Positions 27,274 through 34,732 of a DNA stretch of 59,333 nt are shown piece after piece. How positions within the stretch are numbered: the first letter of the stretch is position 1; the number at the start of each line of letters is the position of its first letter. Under the pieces are notes generated by a model. That model was not told the origin of the DNA. It searched no databases and was given only the letters and a program-made list of their open reading frames with translations. This stretch comes from Bernardetia sp. (GTDB taxonomy: Bacteria; Bacteroidota; Bacteroidia; Cytophagales; Bernardetiaceae). Location: positions 1 through 59,333 of the forward strand of contig JAHDBD010000029.1 in assembly GCA_020630575.1 (NCBI GenBank). Reading direction: 5' to 3'. Position numbers and translations under genes: made by a program.

Positions 27274-28148
27274 TATCTCATTTCTCTAGCTGCACGTTTC
27301 AAAGCATCTTGCCATGACAATTTTGGACGGCTTTTTCTAGTTGTAGTTATTTCTACATCTTTTACATTTTTCATAACGTAGCCACTTTCATGTTGTAGTT
27401 TTTTTGCTTTTGCTTGAATGGCTTTTATTTTTGTCATTCCTGCATTGCCTAAACCTTTTCCTTTTTTTCCTTTTCTTGAAGTAGCTTTTTTGCCTTTCTT
27501 TTTTGTTCCGTCCAATCCATCAACACTATTTACAGCTTTTGATTTTTTACCACTCACGGCTGCCATGATTTCGTCTTTTTTCCAAACGCCAACACCAAGA
27601 ACAGTTCCTACAATTGCTACGGCTGCAACTGGTTTTACCCACTTGTTATCCTTTGGTGCGATTTGTCCACCACTAAGACCACTTAATCCACTATTCTGCA
27701 TGACAACTTTCTGTATCTCCTCAGAAATACCAATTTTATTGCGAAGTATGTACATAAATATTTTTGAGAAAGTAGGAATTAGAGAAGGTGCAGATTCTCT
27801 TACTTTATTTAAAGAAACAATAGCTTGCGAATAAAAACTTCTATACATCTTATTTTTCCAAATAGAAACATTTGTATTCATAATCTGTCTATCAGTTCTT
27901 TTTGAAAAACTTTTGTAAAAGTCTGTATCTGGCTCGCCATATTTCGCAAACACGAATCCATTATCTTCAGCTCTGCTATATGATGCTCGCCATACCGAAG
28001 TATCAGTATTTCTACCAATTATACTTCTAAAATTATCTGGCAATAATTTTTGAGAAATACCTATTTGAATAACCGAATCTAAAAGATTGTTATTTGGATT
28101 ATATCTTCTTCCTAACTCTTCAATAGGAATAATTTGTGAATATGACAT
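27273..28148 (-). CDS. Membrane protein with GLDG signature and lysine tract
   Basis: 291 aa. Residues 1-150 are soluble and mixed; GLSGLSGG at 154-161; one membrane segment at 172-189 (VAAVAIVGTVLGVGVW); then NSVDGLDGTKKKGKK at 207-221, a basic region, and KAKKLQ near 245. The same GLDGTK signature occurs in 33781-34713, 34733-36499 and (as GLDGKK) 37547-38209. Likely an inner-membrane or DNA-contacting particle component. Confidence 0.65.
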   Translation of the reverse strand: MSYSQIIPIEELGRRYNPNNNLLDSVIQIGISQKLLPDNFRSIIGRNTDTSVWRASYSRAEDNGFVFAKYGEPDTDFYKSFSKRTDRQIMNTNVSIWKNKMYRSFYSQAIVSLNKVRESAPSLIPTFSKIFMYILRNKIGISEEIQKVVMQNSGLSGLSGGQIAPKDNKWVKPVAAVAIVGTVLGVGVWKKDEIMAAVSGKKSKAVNSVDGLDGTKKKGKKATSRKGKKGKGLGNAGMTKIKAIQAKAKKLQHESGYVMKNVKDVEITTTRKSRPKLSWQDALKRAAREMR

Positions 28149-28255
28149 GATTTTGATAGTTTTTTTTTAATAAAAAATAAGCTGAATTTCTCTAAACACT
28201 TCCCCCAAAAATTCATTTATAGGAAGTTATTTTTTAGTGCTTTGGGGAGGGATTT

Positions 28256-28924
28256 TTAAGCTACTAATTTTTGCTTTTCGTAGATACTCAAACCGACAGC
28301 TCCTAATGCAAAAAGACTAGTAGCGTATGCCGTTCTTCTTAGTATTGTACGTTGTTGCATTCGGTTGTCAATCAGTCCATAAGTAAATTGATTACCATAC
28401 ATATTCTCATGATTTCTTGCAAGTGAGATGAGTTCAATGAAGTCATTGGCATTCGCTAGAACTTGGCAACCTGCTGAATATTCATCTACAAACTTTGTTG
28501 TGCCGTTGCTACTCGCTCTATGAATGTTGATACCGTAATAACCTTTCATCAACTTACCATTCATAAAATCCAAACGATTATCTTTATTATAATCTCTTCG
28601 GATTAGAACCTCGCCACGCTGAACAAGAGCTTCATATTTACTACGATGCGAACCGAGTTGATAGGCATTCACATATTGTCCTGCTTGAAGCATTGCCGTT
28701 CCTCCTTCTGTCATTGGATTTTTCAACCAATATGTTCCTGTATCAGTTGTACAGTCGTATCTGTTTATTTCCCAAAATCCATTTCTATTTTTAAAAAAAC
28801 ACACGAACGTATCATCGAAACGATTTGCCTTTGTATTTGTAGAGCGAAAACCGACCAAATTCAATTCATAAGGTCTTTCGTTTACTTTCCATTTAGACTT
28901 TTTTAAAAATGTAGGAAGAAGCAT
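28256..28924 (-). CDS. L,D-transpeptidase (YkuD)-like protein with C-terminal membrane segment
   Basis: 222 aa. INIHR (His135) and, 14 residues on, YSAGCQV (Ser150, Cys153) match the H ... S-x-GC active site of YkuD-like cysteine enzymes acting on peptidoglycan. The C-terminal ~20 residues contain a hydrophobic segment (YATSLFALGAVGLSIY). No signal peptide, so it would reach the wall as part of a particle or through lysis. Third wall-active protein of the module. Confidence 0.65.
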   Translation of the reverse strand: MLLPTFLKKSKWKVNERPYELNLVGFRSTNTKANRFDDTFVCFFKNRNGFWEINRYDCTTDTGTYWLKNPMTEGGTAMLQAGQYVNAYQLGSHRSKYEALVQRGEVLIRRDYNKDNRLDFMNGKLMKGYYGINIHRASSNGTTKFVDEYSAGCQVLANANDFIELISLARNHENMYGNQFTYGLIDNRMQQRTILRRTAYATSLFALGAVGLSIYEKQKLVA

Positions 28925-28928
28925 ACAA

Positions 28929-29039
28929 TTATTTTTTAGGCGATATAACTATTTTAATCAATCTTATTCCTAATCCGATTGGAATAGCATAAGATAAAAT
29001 TTCTAAAACGGTGTCCGTTTTTGTGTGTTTCTTTTCCAT
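28929..29039 (-). CDS. 36-aa single-span membrane protein
   Basis: Reads MEKKHTKTDTVLEILSYAIP followed by IGLGIRLIKIVISPKK. It fills the gap between two genes with 2-4 bp to spare, uses an ATG and keeps an open frame, so I consider it real. Small membrane proteins of this type are usual in membrane-containing viruses. Confidence 0.55.
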   Translation of the reverse strand: MEKKHTKTDTVLEILSYAIPIGLGIRLIKIVISPKK

Positions 29040-29041
29040 TT

Positions 29042-29914
29042 TTAATTATGGTCTATAAGGTCATTCGGATTAGCAATTACTTGTCCTCCGTTGATAGTTT
29101 GAATATATACTTTGCCGTTTGGGTGTTTTTCTTTTGCAATCACTTTACCCAAAATAATATCTTTTCCTACGACTACATTTCCTTTTGGGTCTTGGATTGT
29201 ACAGGTTTTTCTTGTACGTACCATTCCATAACCTACTCCAGATAATCCAGAATCATTGAGAATATCACGGATAGCCTGTGAGTTGAGCGTGTCCCATGAT
29301 ACTTTTCCACCTTTATCAGTTGTTTCAAAATCTTTTTTCAATCCTTTCGAACTATACTGACGATAAGCTGCATCAATAGATTTAATTTCACTAGAGGTTT
29401 TATCTTTTAATTTAGATAAGATACCATCATAGTTTGTTGTGAAAGACCTCATTTCTTTAGCAATGTAAGAAGCAATATCAGCGTGTGATTCATTTACAGA
29501 ACTTGATGAGCTGCTCCCTTTTTTGATAGAATTGAGTTGAGCTTCTGTTACTGGAGAACTTAATCCTGCTTTTGCTAAGGCTGTACTTGTCATTGTTCCC
29601 CAAATTCCGTCGGCACTTGATACGGTTGCACCACTTTTCGTCTTTTGTGTAGCTGGTAAATGACCTGCTGCAATAAGAGCCTGTTGTAAACGAATAATAT
29701 CAGCTTTTGGACTTCTTGAAGTGATGCCACTTGCTGAACTATAAGATGATCCACTATTGTAACTCGTGTTGTTCTTGGTAGGAATTGCCTTTGTAGGTTC
29801 TACTTTTCCTTTTCCTATTAATTTTTTAATTTTTTCGTTTTCAGTATTTGCTACGAAAAGTCCTGCTCCACCTGCTACTACGGTAGCAGCTAGTAAAATA
29901 TATCCTGTGTTCAT
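29042..29914 (-). CDS. Membrane-anchored peptidoglycan-binding protein
   Basis: 290 aa. Membrane segment at residues 4-22 (GYILLAATVVAGGAGLFV), a Ser-rich linker, then a PG_binding_1-like domain (about 70-115; IIRLQQALIAAGHLP ... DGIWGTMTSTALAKAG). The C-terminal part has a helical section and a small beta domain (about 225-285) resembling an SH3-like fold. No catalytic residues seen. It would tether a particle to the cell wall or orient a lysin. Confidence 0.75.
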   Translation of the reverse strand: MNTGYILLAATVVAGGAGLFVANTENEKIKKLIGKGKVEPTKAIPTKNNTSYNSGSSYSSASGITSRSPKADIIRLQQALIAAGHLPATQKTKSGATVSSADGIWGTMTSTALAKAGLSSPVTEAQLNSIKKGSSSSSSVNESHADIASYIAKEMRSFTTNYDGILSKLKDKTSSEIKSIDAAYRQYSSKGLKKDFETTDKGGKVSWDTLNSQAIRDILNDSGLSGVGYGMVRTRKTCTIQDPKGNVVVGKDIILGKVIAKEKHPNGKVYIQTINGGQVIANPNDLIDHN

Positions 29915-29915
29915 G

Positions 29916-30323
29916 CTAGTTTGGTATTTGCTGAATTAATTGTGAAATAAGTTTGTAATCATCACTACCTACTTTTAGTAAATCTTTTGTGAGAGGAGTA
30001 CCTTTTGTCATTTTTTCATACGACTTGTTTACATCATTGAAAAATGACTTTGAGGGCATTAATTTGAGTAAACGCATACATTCCTCTTCATCTACATTCC
30101 AATCATACCATGAAGTTTCAAGTGCATTTACAAACTGTACAGCATAAAACTCTGGTTTTTCTGCGTTGGTAGCTTGTCCAAAATTGTTATTTTCTTGTGC
30201 CTTACGAACGCTACTTTTTACTAATAAAACAGTTGTTACAGGAACAGCAACCACAAAGGCTAATGTGGCTAGTTTAGGTAATATTTCGGCTATTTGTAAA
30301 GCTGGTATTGGAATCTTTGACAT
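29916..30323 (-). CDS. Small membrane protein, unrecognised
   Basis: 135 aa. Hydrophobic segment at about 14-33 (LATLAFVVAVPVTTVLLV) and a helical, acidic soluble part. Ends 1 bp before the peptidoglycan-binding gene, so co-transcribed. Confidence 0.6.
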   Translation of the reverse strand: MSKIPIPALQIAEILPKLATLAFVVAVPVTTVLLVKSSVRKAQENNNFGQATNAEKPEFYAVQFVNALETSWYDWNVDEEECMRLLKLMPSKSFFNDVNKSYEKMTKGTPLTKDLLKVGSDDYKLISQLIQQIPN

Positions 30324-30336
30324 GCTCTTTTTGGTT

Positions 30337-30684
30337 TTACTCTTTAGAATTCTTCTTTAGATAATCTTCGAAAGACGGAGTAGGAGTTAGATTTGTATCA
30401 TCACAAATACCTCCACGAGAAGCAACCTCCTCTTTGATTAAATTAAAATAGTCTTTATCATTTACCATTTTTGCATGTTCTCTTTCTACAATATCATCTG
30501 TTTCACTTCTGCAACTAGATACTGTTTCTTCTATAATTGTATCAACAACAGCCTTCATACCTTTCATAAGTGCCAACAAAAGTATATCATTTTTCTGTCC
30601 TTGAATAAAATCTGGGTTAAGACTTTCTATTTCATGATTTTGAAATGCGTCTAATAATGAGCGTAGTTCTCTTGATATTTCCAT
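30337..30684 (-). CDS. Unrecognised helical protein
   Basis: 115 aa, acidic, largely helical, no signal or membrane segment. In the middle of the module operon; 2 bp from the upstream gene. Confidence 0.55.
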   Translation of the reverse strand: MEISRELRSLLDAFQNHEIESLNPDFIQGQKNDILLLALMKGMKAVVDTIIEETVSSCRSETDDIVEREHAKMVNDKDYFNLIKEEVASRGGICDDTNLTPTPSFEDYLKKNSKE

Positions 30685-30686
30685 GA

Positions 30687-30905
30687 TTATTTTTTCGTTG
30701 TTTTTGCAGTTTTCATAGCAAGCGTTTTTATCATTTTGAATTGTTTAGATTCAGAGTTGATATGATGTGCGATTGTAAGAAGACCGTCTAAATTATCTGC
30801 ATTTTTGTTGAGCATTTGGCTAAACGCATTCATTAATTGTAGTGCTTGCTCGTTGTTCTCTGCTTGAAAACTAGCATCAAATTGGTTAAAATTATAGGTT
30901 TGCAT
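30687..30905 (-). CDS. Unrecognised small helical protein
   Basis: 72 aa. Asn/Gln-rich N-terminal half (NFNQFDASFQAENNEQ) and a basic C-terminus (MKTAKTTKK). Lies 3 bp from the upstream gene. Confidence 0.55.
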   Translation of the reverse strand: MQTYNFNQFDASFQAENNEQALQLMNAFSQMLNKNADNLDGLLTIAHHINSESKQFKMIKTLAMKTAKTTKK

Positions 30906-30908
30906 AGC

Positions 30909-31712
30909 TTAAAATTCGTTTTCGGTTTGGTTTGGAATAAGATTTTCTAAAAGTTGTTTGTCGTGTGCAGCTCGTTTGAGAAAATCAAAAATGGTTACTA
31001 ATTCAAATTCTTTGAAGTTGGTTTTGAGTTGTACAAAAAAATGTAATTGTTTTTGTTGTTCTTCTGTGAGTGATGGCTCACTTGCTGCTGAAAATTTCAC
31101 CTCACTCGTTGGTGGAGGATTGTAAGTTGTTTCTTCTTGGTCTTGCTCTTGGTTCAAACTTCCTAGCATTCCTAATGCTGGGTACGTTTGAGATAGTTTA
31201 GAATTTGCTAAAATCTGCACGGCTGCTGGAGCAAAGGTTTCTAACATTCCACTCAAAGATGAATTTGAGTTTTTAGCTTCTTCAATTTTCTTTTTTGCTT
31301 TTTTTCTGATTACATCAATTTGGTTTGTCAGATAGGCTACTTCCTCTGTTAAGTCTTCAATTTTTCTATCTTTTTCCCACTCGGATTTGACTTTCTCAAT
31401 ATCCTCTTTAGGCTTGGTGTCGTAGGCTTCTCGTGCTTCCTGTAAAGGCGAACCGTTTAGGCTATTTTGTGCCATTATCAAAACAGTACGGTCATAATTT
31501 CTGCTAGTCCCTCTATAAATCCGAACAGCTACATAGCGTGCCGTTGGTTCTAAATAATCCATAAAATCATAGAATAACTCTGGGTTATCGGTACGGCTTA
31601 TAATGGGTGTTTTGTCAATTTCAATATCATATTCTTTACCTTGTTCTATTAATTTTAATAGCATTTCAAGGGTTCTGTCGGAATAGGGTTTGTTTACAGT
31701 TGTGGATGCCAT
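30909..31712 (-). CDS. Coiled-coil protein, possible scaffold or minor capsid component
   Basis: 267 aa. A mixed N-terminal domain (to about 110), a strong coiled coil at about 110-160 (EEVAYLTNQIDVIRKKAKKK), a SSLSGMLETFAPAAVQILAN segment near 165-190, and a helical C-terminal domain. Sits directly after the three small beta proteins. The SLSG piece recalls GLSG/SLSG segments in other module proteins. Confidence 0.55.
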   Translation of the reverse strand: MASTTVNKPYSDRTLEMLLKLIEQGKEYDIEIDKTPIISRTDNPELFYDFMDYLEPTARYVAVRIYRGTSRNYDRTVLIMAQNSLNGSPLQEAREAYDTKPKEDIEKVKSEWEKDRKIEDLTEEVAYLTNQIDVIRKKAKKKIEEAKNSNSSLSGMLETFAPAAVQILANSKLSQTYPALGMLGSLNQEQDQEETTYNPPPTSEVKFSAASEPSLTEEQQKQLHFFVQLKTNFKEFELVTIFDFLKRAAHDKQLLENLIPNQTENEF

Positions 31713-31754
31713 GTCTTTTTTCGTTTTGTTTTGGTGGGAGTGGTAGGGAGTTTT

Positions 31755-32066
31755 TTATTGTTTGGCTAAATCTACGACTTGCCAAAATTGTAGCGTTTGA
31801 CGGTTGTAAGTAATGTTAGTTATCTTTACAGTTCCAGAATGTTGTAGTGTAGCTTCATTCGTTTGTTTTCCAAATTCGCCAAAATATCCATCTCCAGAGA
31901 ATACGAGTATTCCAAAATCTGTTTTTGGATTATCGATAACCCAAAACTCGCCATAATGTAGTTCTTTGGTTATTATCTCTTCTGGTTCAAGAATCATCAA
32001 TCTTACATCTACTGCGTAATTGGTCATTCCAACCTCTTTGCAACGCTTTTCTATGTAGTCTATCAT
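31755..32066 (-). CDS. Small beta-rich protein, probable particle component
   Basis: 103 aa, alternating hydrophobic strands (AVDVRLMILEPEEIITKELH, FGILVFSG, VKITNITY), no signal. Third of three consecutive small beta-rich proteins following the candidate major capsid gene. Family not recognised. Confidence 0.55.
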   Translation of the reverse strand: MIDYIEKRCKEVGMTNYAVDVRLMILEPEEIITKELHYGEFWVIDNPKTDFGILVFSGDGYFGEFGKQTNEATLQHSGTVKITNITYNRQTLQFWQVVDLAKQ

Positions 32067-32067
32067 T

Positions 32068-32523
32068 TTATTGATACATTAAAACAAGTGTAACTGTATA
32101 TTTAGGGTCTGGACAAAACTTTGGAGTAGAACCAAAACCATTTGAAAATCCACTGCTAAAAGCATCATGACAATAGTATTTTGTAGCTAATTTATCTGTA
32201 CTGATAACTTTTATTATATCTCCTGCTTTAACAGGTAATACAAGACGATTGAGTTCTAATTTTCTTTTTAGCTTGCCTTTTGGAAGTTTTACATTTACTC
32301 TAAAAAAAGAGGAAATTTCTGTGTTAAGATTTACACTAATTTCTGCTATCGTTCTCAAATCTACTTTGTAATACTCATTCGTTTCATTACAAGTAGCTGT
32401 AATACCTACAATTTTTGTGGCATCACTAGGCATTCTGAACGACGATTTTATTACTTTATCCAAATCCATTTGTACACGGTGTACAATGTATTTGACATTT
32501 TCGTAGGTTTTAGAGGGTTTCAT
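32068..32523 (-). CDS. Beta-rich protein related to its upstream neighbour; penton/minor capsid candidate
   Basis: 151 aa from the ATG at 32523 (an in-frame TTG at 32532 is less likely). The segment FRMPSDATKIVGITATCNET matches FDLPSEAKKVTGIRLDSPEE of 32510-32875, and both end in PxYxVTLxxxY(Q/E)-like strands. Tandem duplicates with a jelly-roll-like strand pattern suit vertex or minor capsid proteins of icosahedral viruses. Overlaps the upstream gene by 14 bp. Confidence 0.6.
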   Translation of the reverse strand: MKPSKTYENVKYIVHRVQMDLDKVIKSSFRMPSDATKIVGITATCNETNEYYKVDLRTIAEISVNLNTEISSFFRVNVKLPKGKLKRKLELNRLVLPVKAGDIIKVISTDKLATKYYCHDAFSSGFSNGFGSTPKFCPDPKYTVTLVLMYQ

Positions 32524-32875
32524 AACGGACAATTAGAGTAACTGGATAAACGGTTGTTGTTGGACTGCTTGGACTTGGTTCGTCTTGAAAACGAATTTTG
32601 ATATTGTGTGCTGTGATAGGCTCATCTAGTAGGTGTAATCTTTCACTTGCTGGTACTTCTTCGCCAAACATGATAAACTTAGCTGGAAATTTTTCTGGGA
32701 ATATTTCACGATTAGACACTTCAATTCGTGCGCTTCCTCTATTGCTCAATAATGTTTCTTCTGGACTATCCAAACGAATGCCTGTTACTTTTTTAGCTTC
32801 ACTTGGTAAATCAAATTGTTTGTCAATTAGTGAAGTGACAACATCAAATGTGTATTGTTTATAAGATACTTTCAT
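32510..32875 (-). CDS. Beta-rich protein, paralog of the next gene; penton/minor capsid candidate
   Basis: 121 aa of predicted beta strands with a DLPSEAKKVTGIRL opening and a TTTVYPVTLIVRYE end. The partner at 32068-32523 carries the same opening and closing strands with a longer insertion. Lies just after the terminator that follows the candidate major capsid gene, so it needs readthrough or its own promoter. Confidence 0.6.
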   Translation of the reverse strand: MKVSYKQYTFDVVTSLIDKQFDLPSEAKKVTGIRLDSPEETLLSNRGSARIEVSNREIFPEKFPAKFIMFGEEVPASERLHLLDEPITAHNIKIRFQDEPSPSSPTTTVYPVTLIVRYETL

Positions 32876-32914
32876 GGTAATAAATAAGTAAGTAGTTGAT
32901 AAAATGAGCTAATC

Positions 32915-32960
32915 AAAAAAAGGCTACACACACACGAATTACGGTGCGTGTGCCTTTTTT
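32915..32960 (-). terminator. Strong terminator after the candidate major capsid gene
   Basis: AGGC and ACAC repeats at 32919-32936 pair with GTGCGTGTGCCT (32944-32955), with A and T runs outside. It lets the gene upstream be expressed above the rest of the operon. Confidence 0.65.
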
Positions 32961-33000
32961 CCCTATTAGCACCAAAACGGTCTTAAATAACTTTTTCCTA

Positions 33001-33678
33001 CTACTTAGGAATTACACGAGTACCTGTCAAAATCAACATAACATACGTGTTTGCAGGTACACCACTCATTGTCGGCATCATAAGCTCTGCTTCAATTTCG
33101 CCTTCATCTTTGATAAGACGTGGATTCTCTAACGAGTAGTGGGAAACTTGTACATTGTCAGCATTGATAAAAGCATAACAAGGTAAATCGGATACGATTT
33201 CTCTTTTGTGTGCTTTGAGTGTCAATACGGCTGTTGCATCGCCTGTGATACCTTTCCATGCGATTGATGTTGCTTTTTTGATTTCGTCTGCTGTTGGAGT
33301 TGCTCCTGCTGCTGTTACTGGCAAACGTAAAAGTGTAATACCATCAACTACAAAGGCTTCTCCTTTTGGCAAACGATTATTATCCAAATTGGTAATACCA
33401 ATACTTTTTACGTCAGACGAAAGGAACAGTTTTGTTACTGAATCCAATTTTTGTACAGAATACAACATACTGTCAGCCAAACGAGCATCGTTTTTGAGGA
33501 TTTTCTCACGTAAACTTGCATCAAATTCAGACGATTCCATAAACTGCATAAAGGCAACTCTTGAACTTGAGTTTGACATAGCAAACTGAACAGCTTTTTT
33601 TGTTGCTATACCAATTGCAGAACCTTTGTTTCCACCATCTCTAGCTTTTTTTCCTTGAACACCTAATAGTTCTTCCAT
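33001..33678 (-). CDS. Candidate major capsid protein
   Basis: 225 aa. A helical N-terminal arm (Lys/Gly-rich, to about 90) is followed by about 130 residues of beta strands ending ELMMPTMSGVPANTYVMLIL then TGTRVIPK. No membrane segment or enzyme motif. Three features point to high expression: a CAA-repeat unstructured leader, its own strong terminator just downstream, and the central position among small beta-rich proteins. A single jelly-roll-type capsid protein is my inference; no identity to a named family is claimed. Confidence 0.5.
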   Translation of the reverse strand: MEELLGVQGKKARDGGNKGSAIGIATKKAVQFAMSNSSSRVAFMQFMESSEFDASLREKILKNDARLADSMLYSVQKLDSVTKLFLSSDVKSIGITNLDNNRLPKGEAFVVDGITLLRLPVTAAGATPTADEIKKATSIAWKGITGDATAVLTLKAHKREIVSDLPCYAFINADNVQVSHYSLENPRLIKDEGEIEAELMMPTMSGVPANTYVMLILTGTRVIPK

Positions 33679-33780
33679 AATTGAAAATTGTTGTTGTTGC
33701 TACTGTTGAGAGCAACATTTTTTTAAAATAAAATTGAAATTGTTGTTGTTGTTTTTCTTGATTGAATAGCTTTTTATAGC
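33679..33780 (-). promoter_or_regulatory. CAA-repeat leader of the candidate capsid gene
   Basis: On the minus strand the leader contains CAACAACAACAATTT twice, the second copy running up to the ATG, and a small GTTGCT/AGCAAC hairpin between. Such unstructured A/C-rich leaders favour translation in this phylum. No other gene in the module has this leader. Confidence 0.5.
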
Positions 33781-34713
33781 TTAAAATAGACCGTCCAGAA
33801 TATCATCTTCATCGTCCTCATAGTCATTTAGACCAAATAAAACAGCACTTTCTGAAAACTCATCAGAACCATTGAGATTAGAATCAAACTCATCATCATC
33901 ATCACTACCGTTCAGCTCATCGTCATCGTCTTCATCATCTTCCAAACCTAAAAGTCCTTCTAATGCGCCTATTTCATAAGAGATGTTTTCGATAAATTCT
34001 TCATCATCTCCAGATAAGCCTTGCATAGATGCACCGTGTAGCATTCCGATTACAGCATCTATCTGCTCCATAGTTTCCTCGTCTAATCCGTCATCAATTC
34101 CCATGAGTTCTGGGTTGTTCATAACAGCTTCGCTGATTCCTTCTAAGTTGTGTCGTATTTTACCGAATGTTTCCATGAGGTCTATGTCCTCATAACCGTC
34201 TAAAAATTCGTCATATTCGGCTAATGCTTCGCCTAATTCTTCAATGAAAGGGGATATTTTGCTCATACTTTCTCTAGCTTCTAATTGTTGATATTGATTT
34301 TCAATACTACCTACACTTTTACCCATATCACTATCAGATAAGTAGTAGGTATAAGATTCGCCTGTTGGCTCTACTTCGCCTAAAAACACGGCTCTTTGAA
34401 GTGCTTTAGCGTGGTTTTTTACTCGTGTTTCGGCTGCTTTTAAATTAAATAGCTTTGTGCCATCTAATCCGTCCATTCCGTTTACACTACTTGGTGCAGT
34501 TAATGAACTTGCCATACCTGCACCTACGGCTGTTACATAAGGTTGGTCAAAGTATTCTCCTGCAAAAATGACTGGCATAGAAGCTAAAAAACCTGTTCTA
34601 CCAATTGCCTGTCCTGTGAAAGCACCTACAATCGTAGCCATAAGAGTTACGGCTGTTTGAACGCCACTTTCTTTTAGTTTACCTTTGCTTTGTGCTGTTA
34701 AAATATTGCTCAT
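33781..34713 (-). CDS. Membrane protein with GLDG signature and acidic tail
   Basis: 310 aa. Two hydrophobic stretches near residues 19-50 and 58-72 are followed by SSVNGMDGLDGTKLFN at 75-90 and a basic helix containing KALQ. The C-terminal 70 residues are strongly acidic with repeated Asp/Glu runs and LNGSD motifs. The acidic tail could pair electrostatically with the lysine-rich partners (34733-36499, 37547-38209). Confidence 0.65.
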   Translation of the reverse strand: MSNILTAQSKGKLKESGVQTAVTLMATIVGAFTGQAIGRTGFLASMPVIFAGEYFDQPYVTAVGAGMASSLTAPSSVNGMDGLDGTKLFNLKAAETRVKNHAKALQRAVFLGEVEPTGESYTYYLSDSDMGKSVGSIENQYQQLEARESMSKISPFIEELGEALAEYDEFLDGYEDIDLMETFGKIRHNLEGISEAVMNNPELMGIDDGLDEETMEQIDAVIGMLHGASMQGLSGDDEEFIENISYEIGALEGLLGLEDDEDDDDELNGSDDDDEFDSNLNGSDEFSESAVLFGLNDYEDDEDDILDGLF

Positions 34714-34732
34714 AATTGAAAGATTGTTGATT

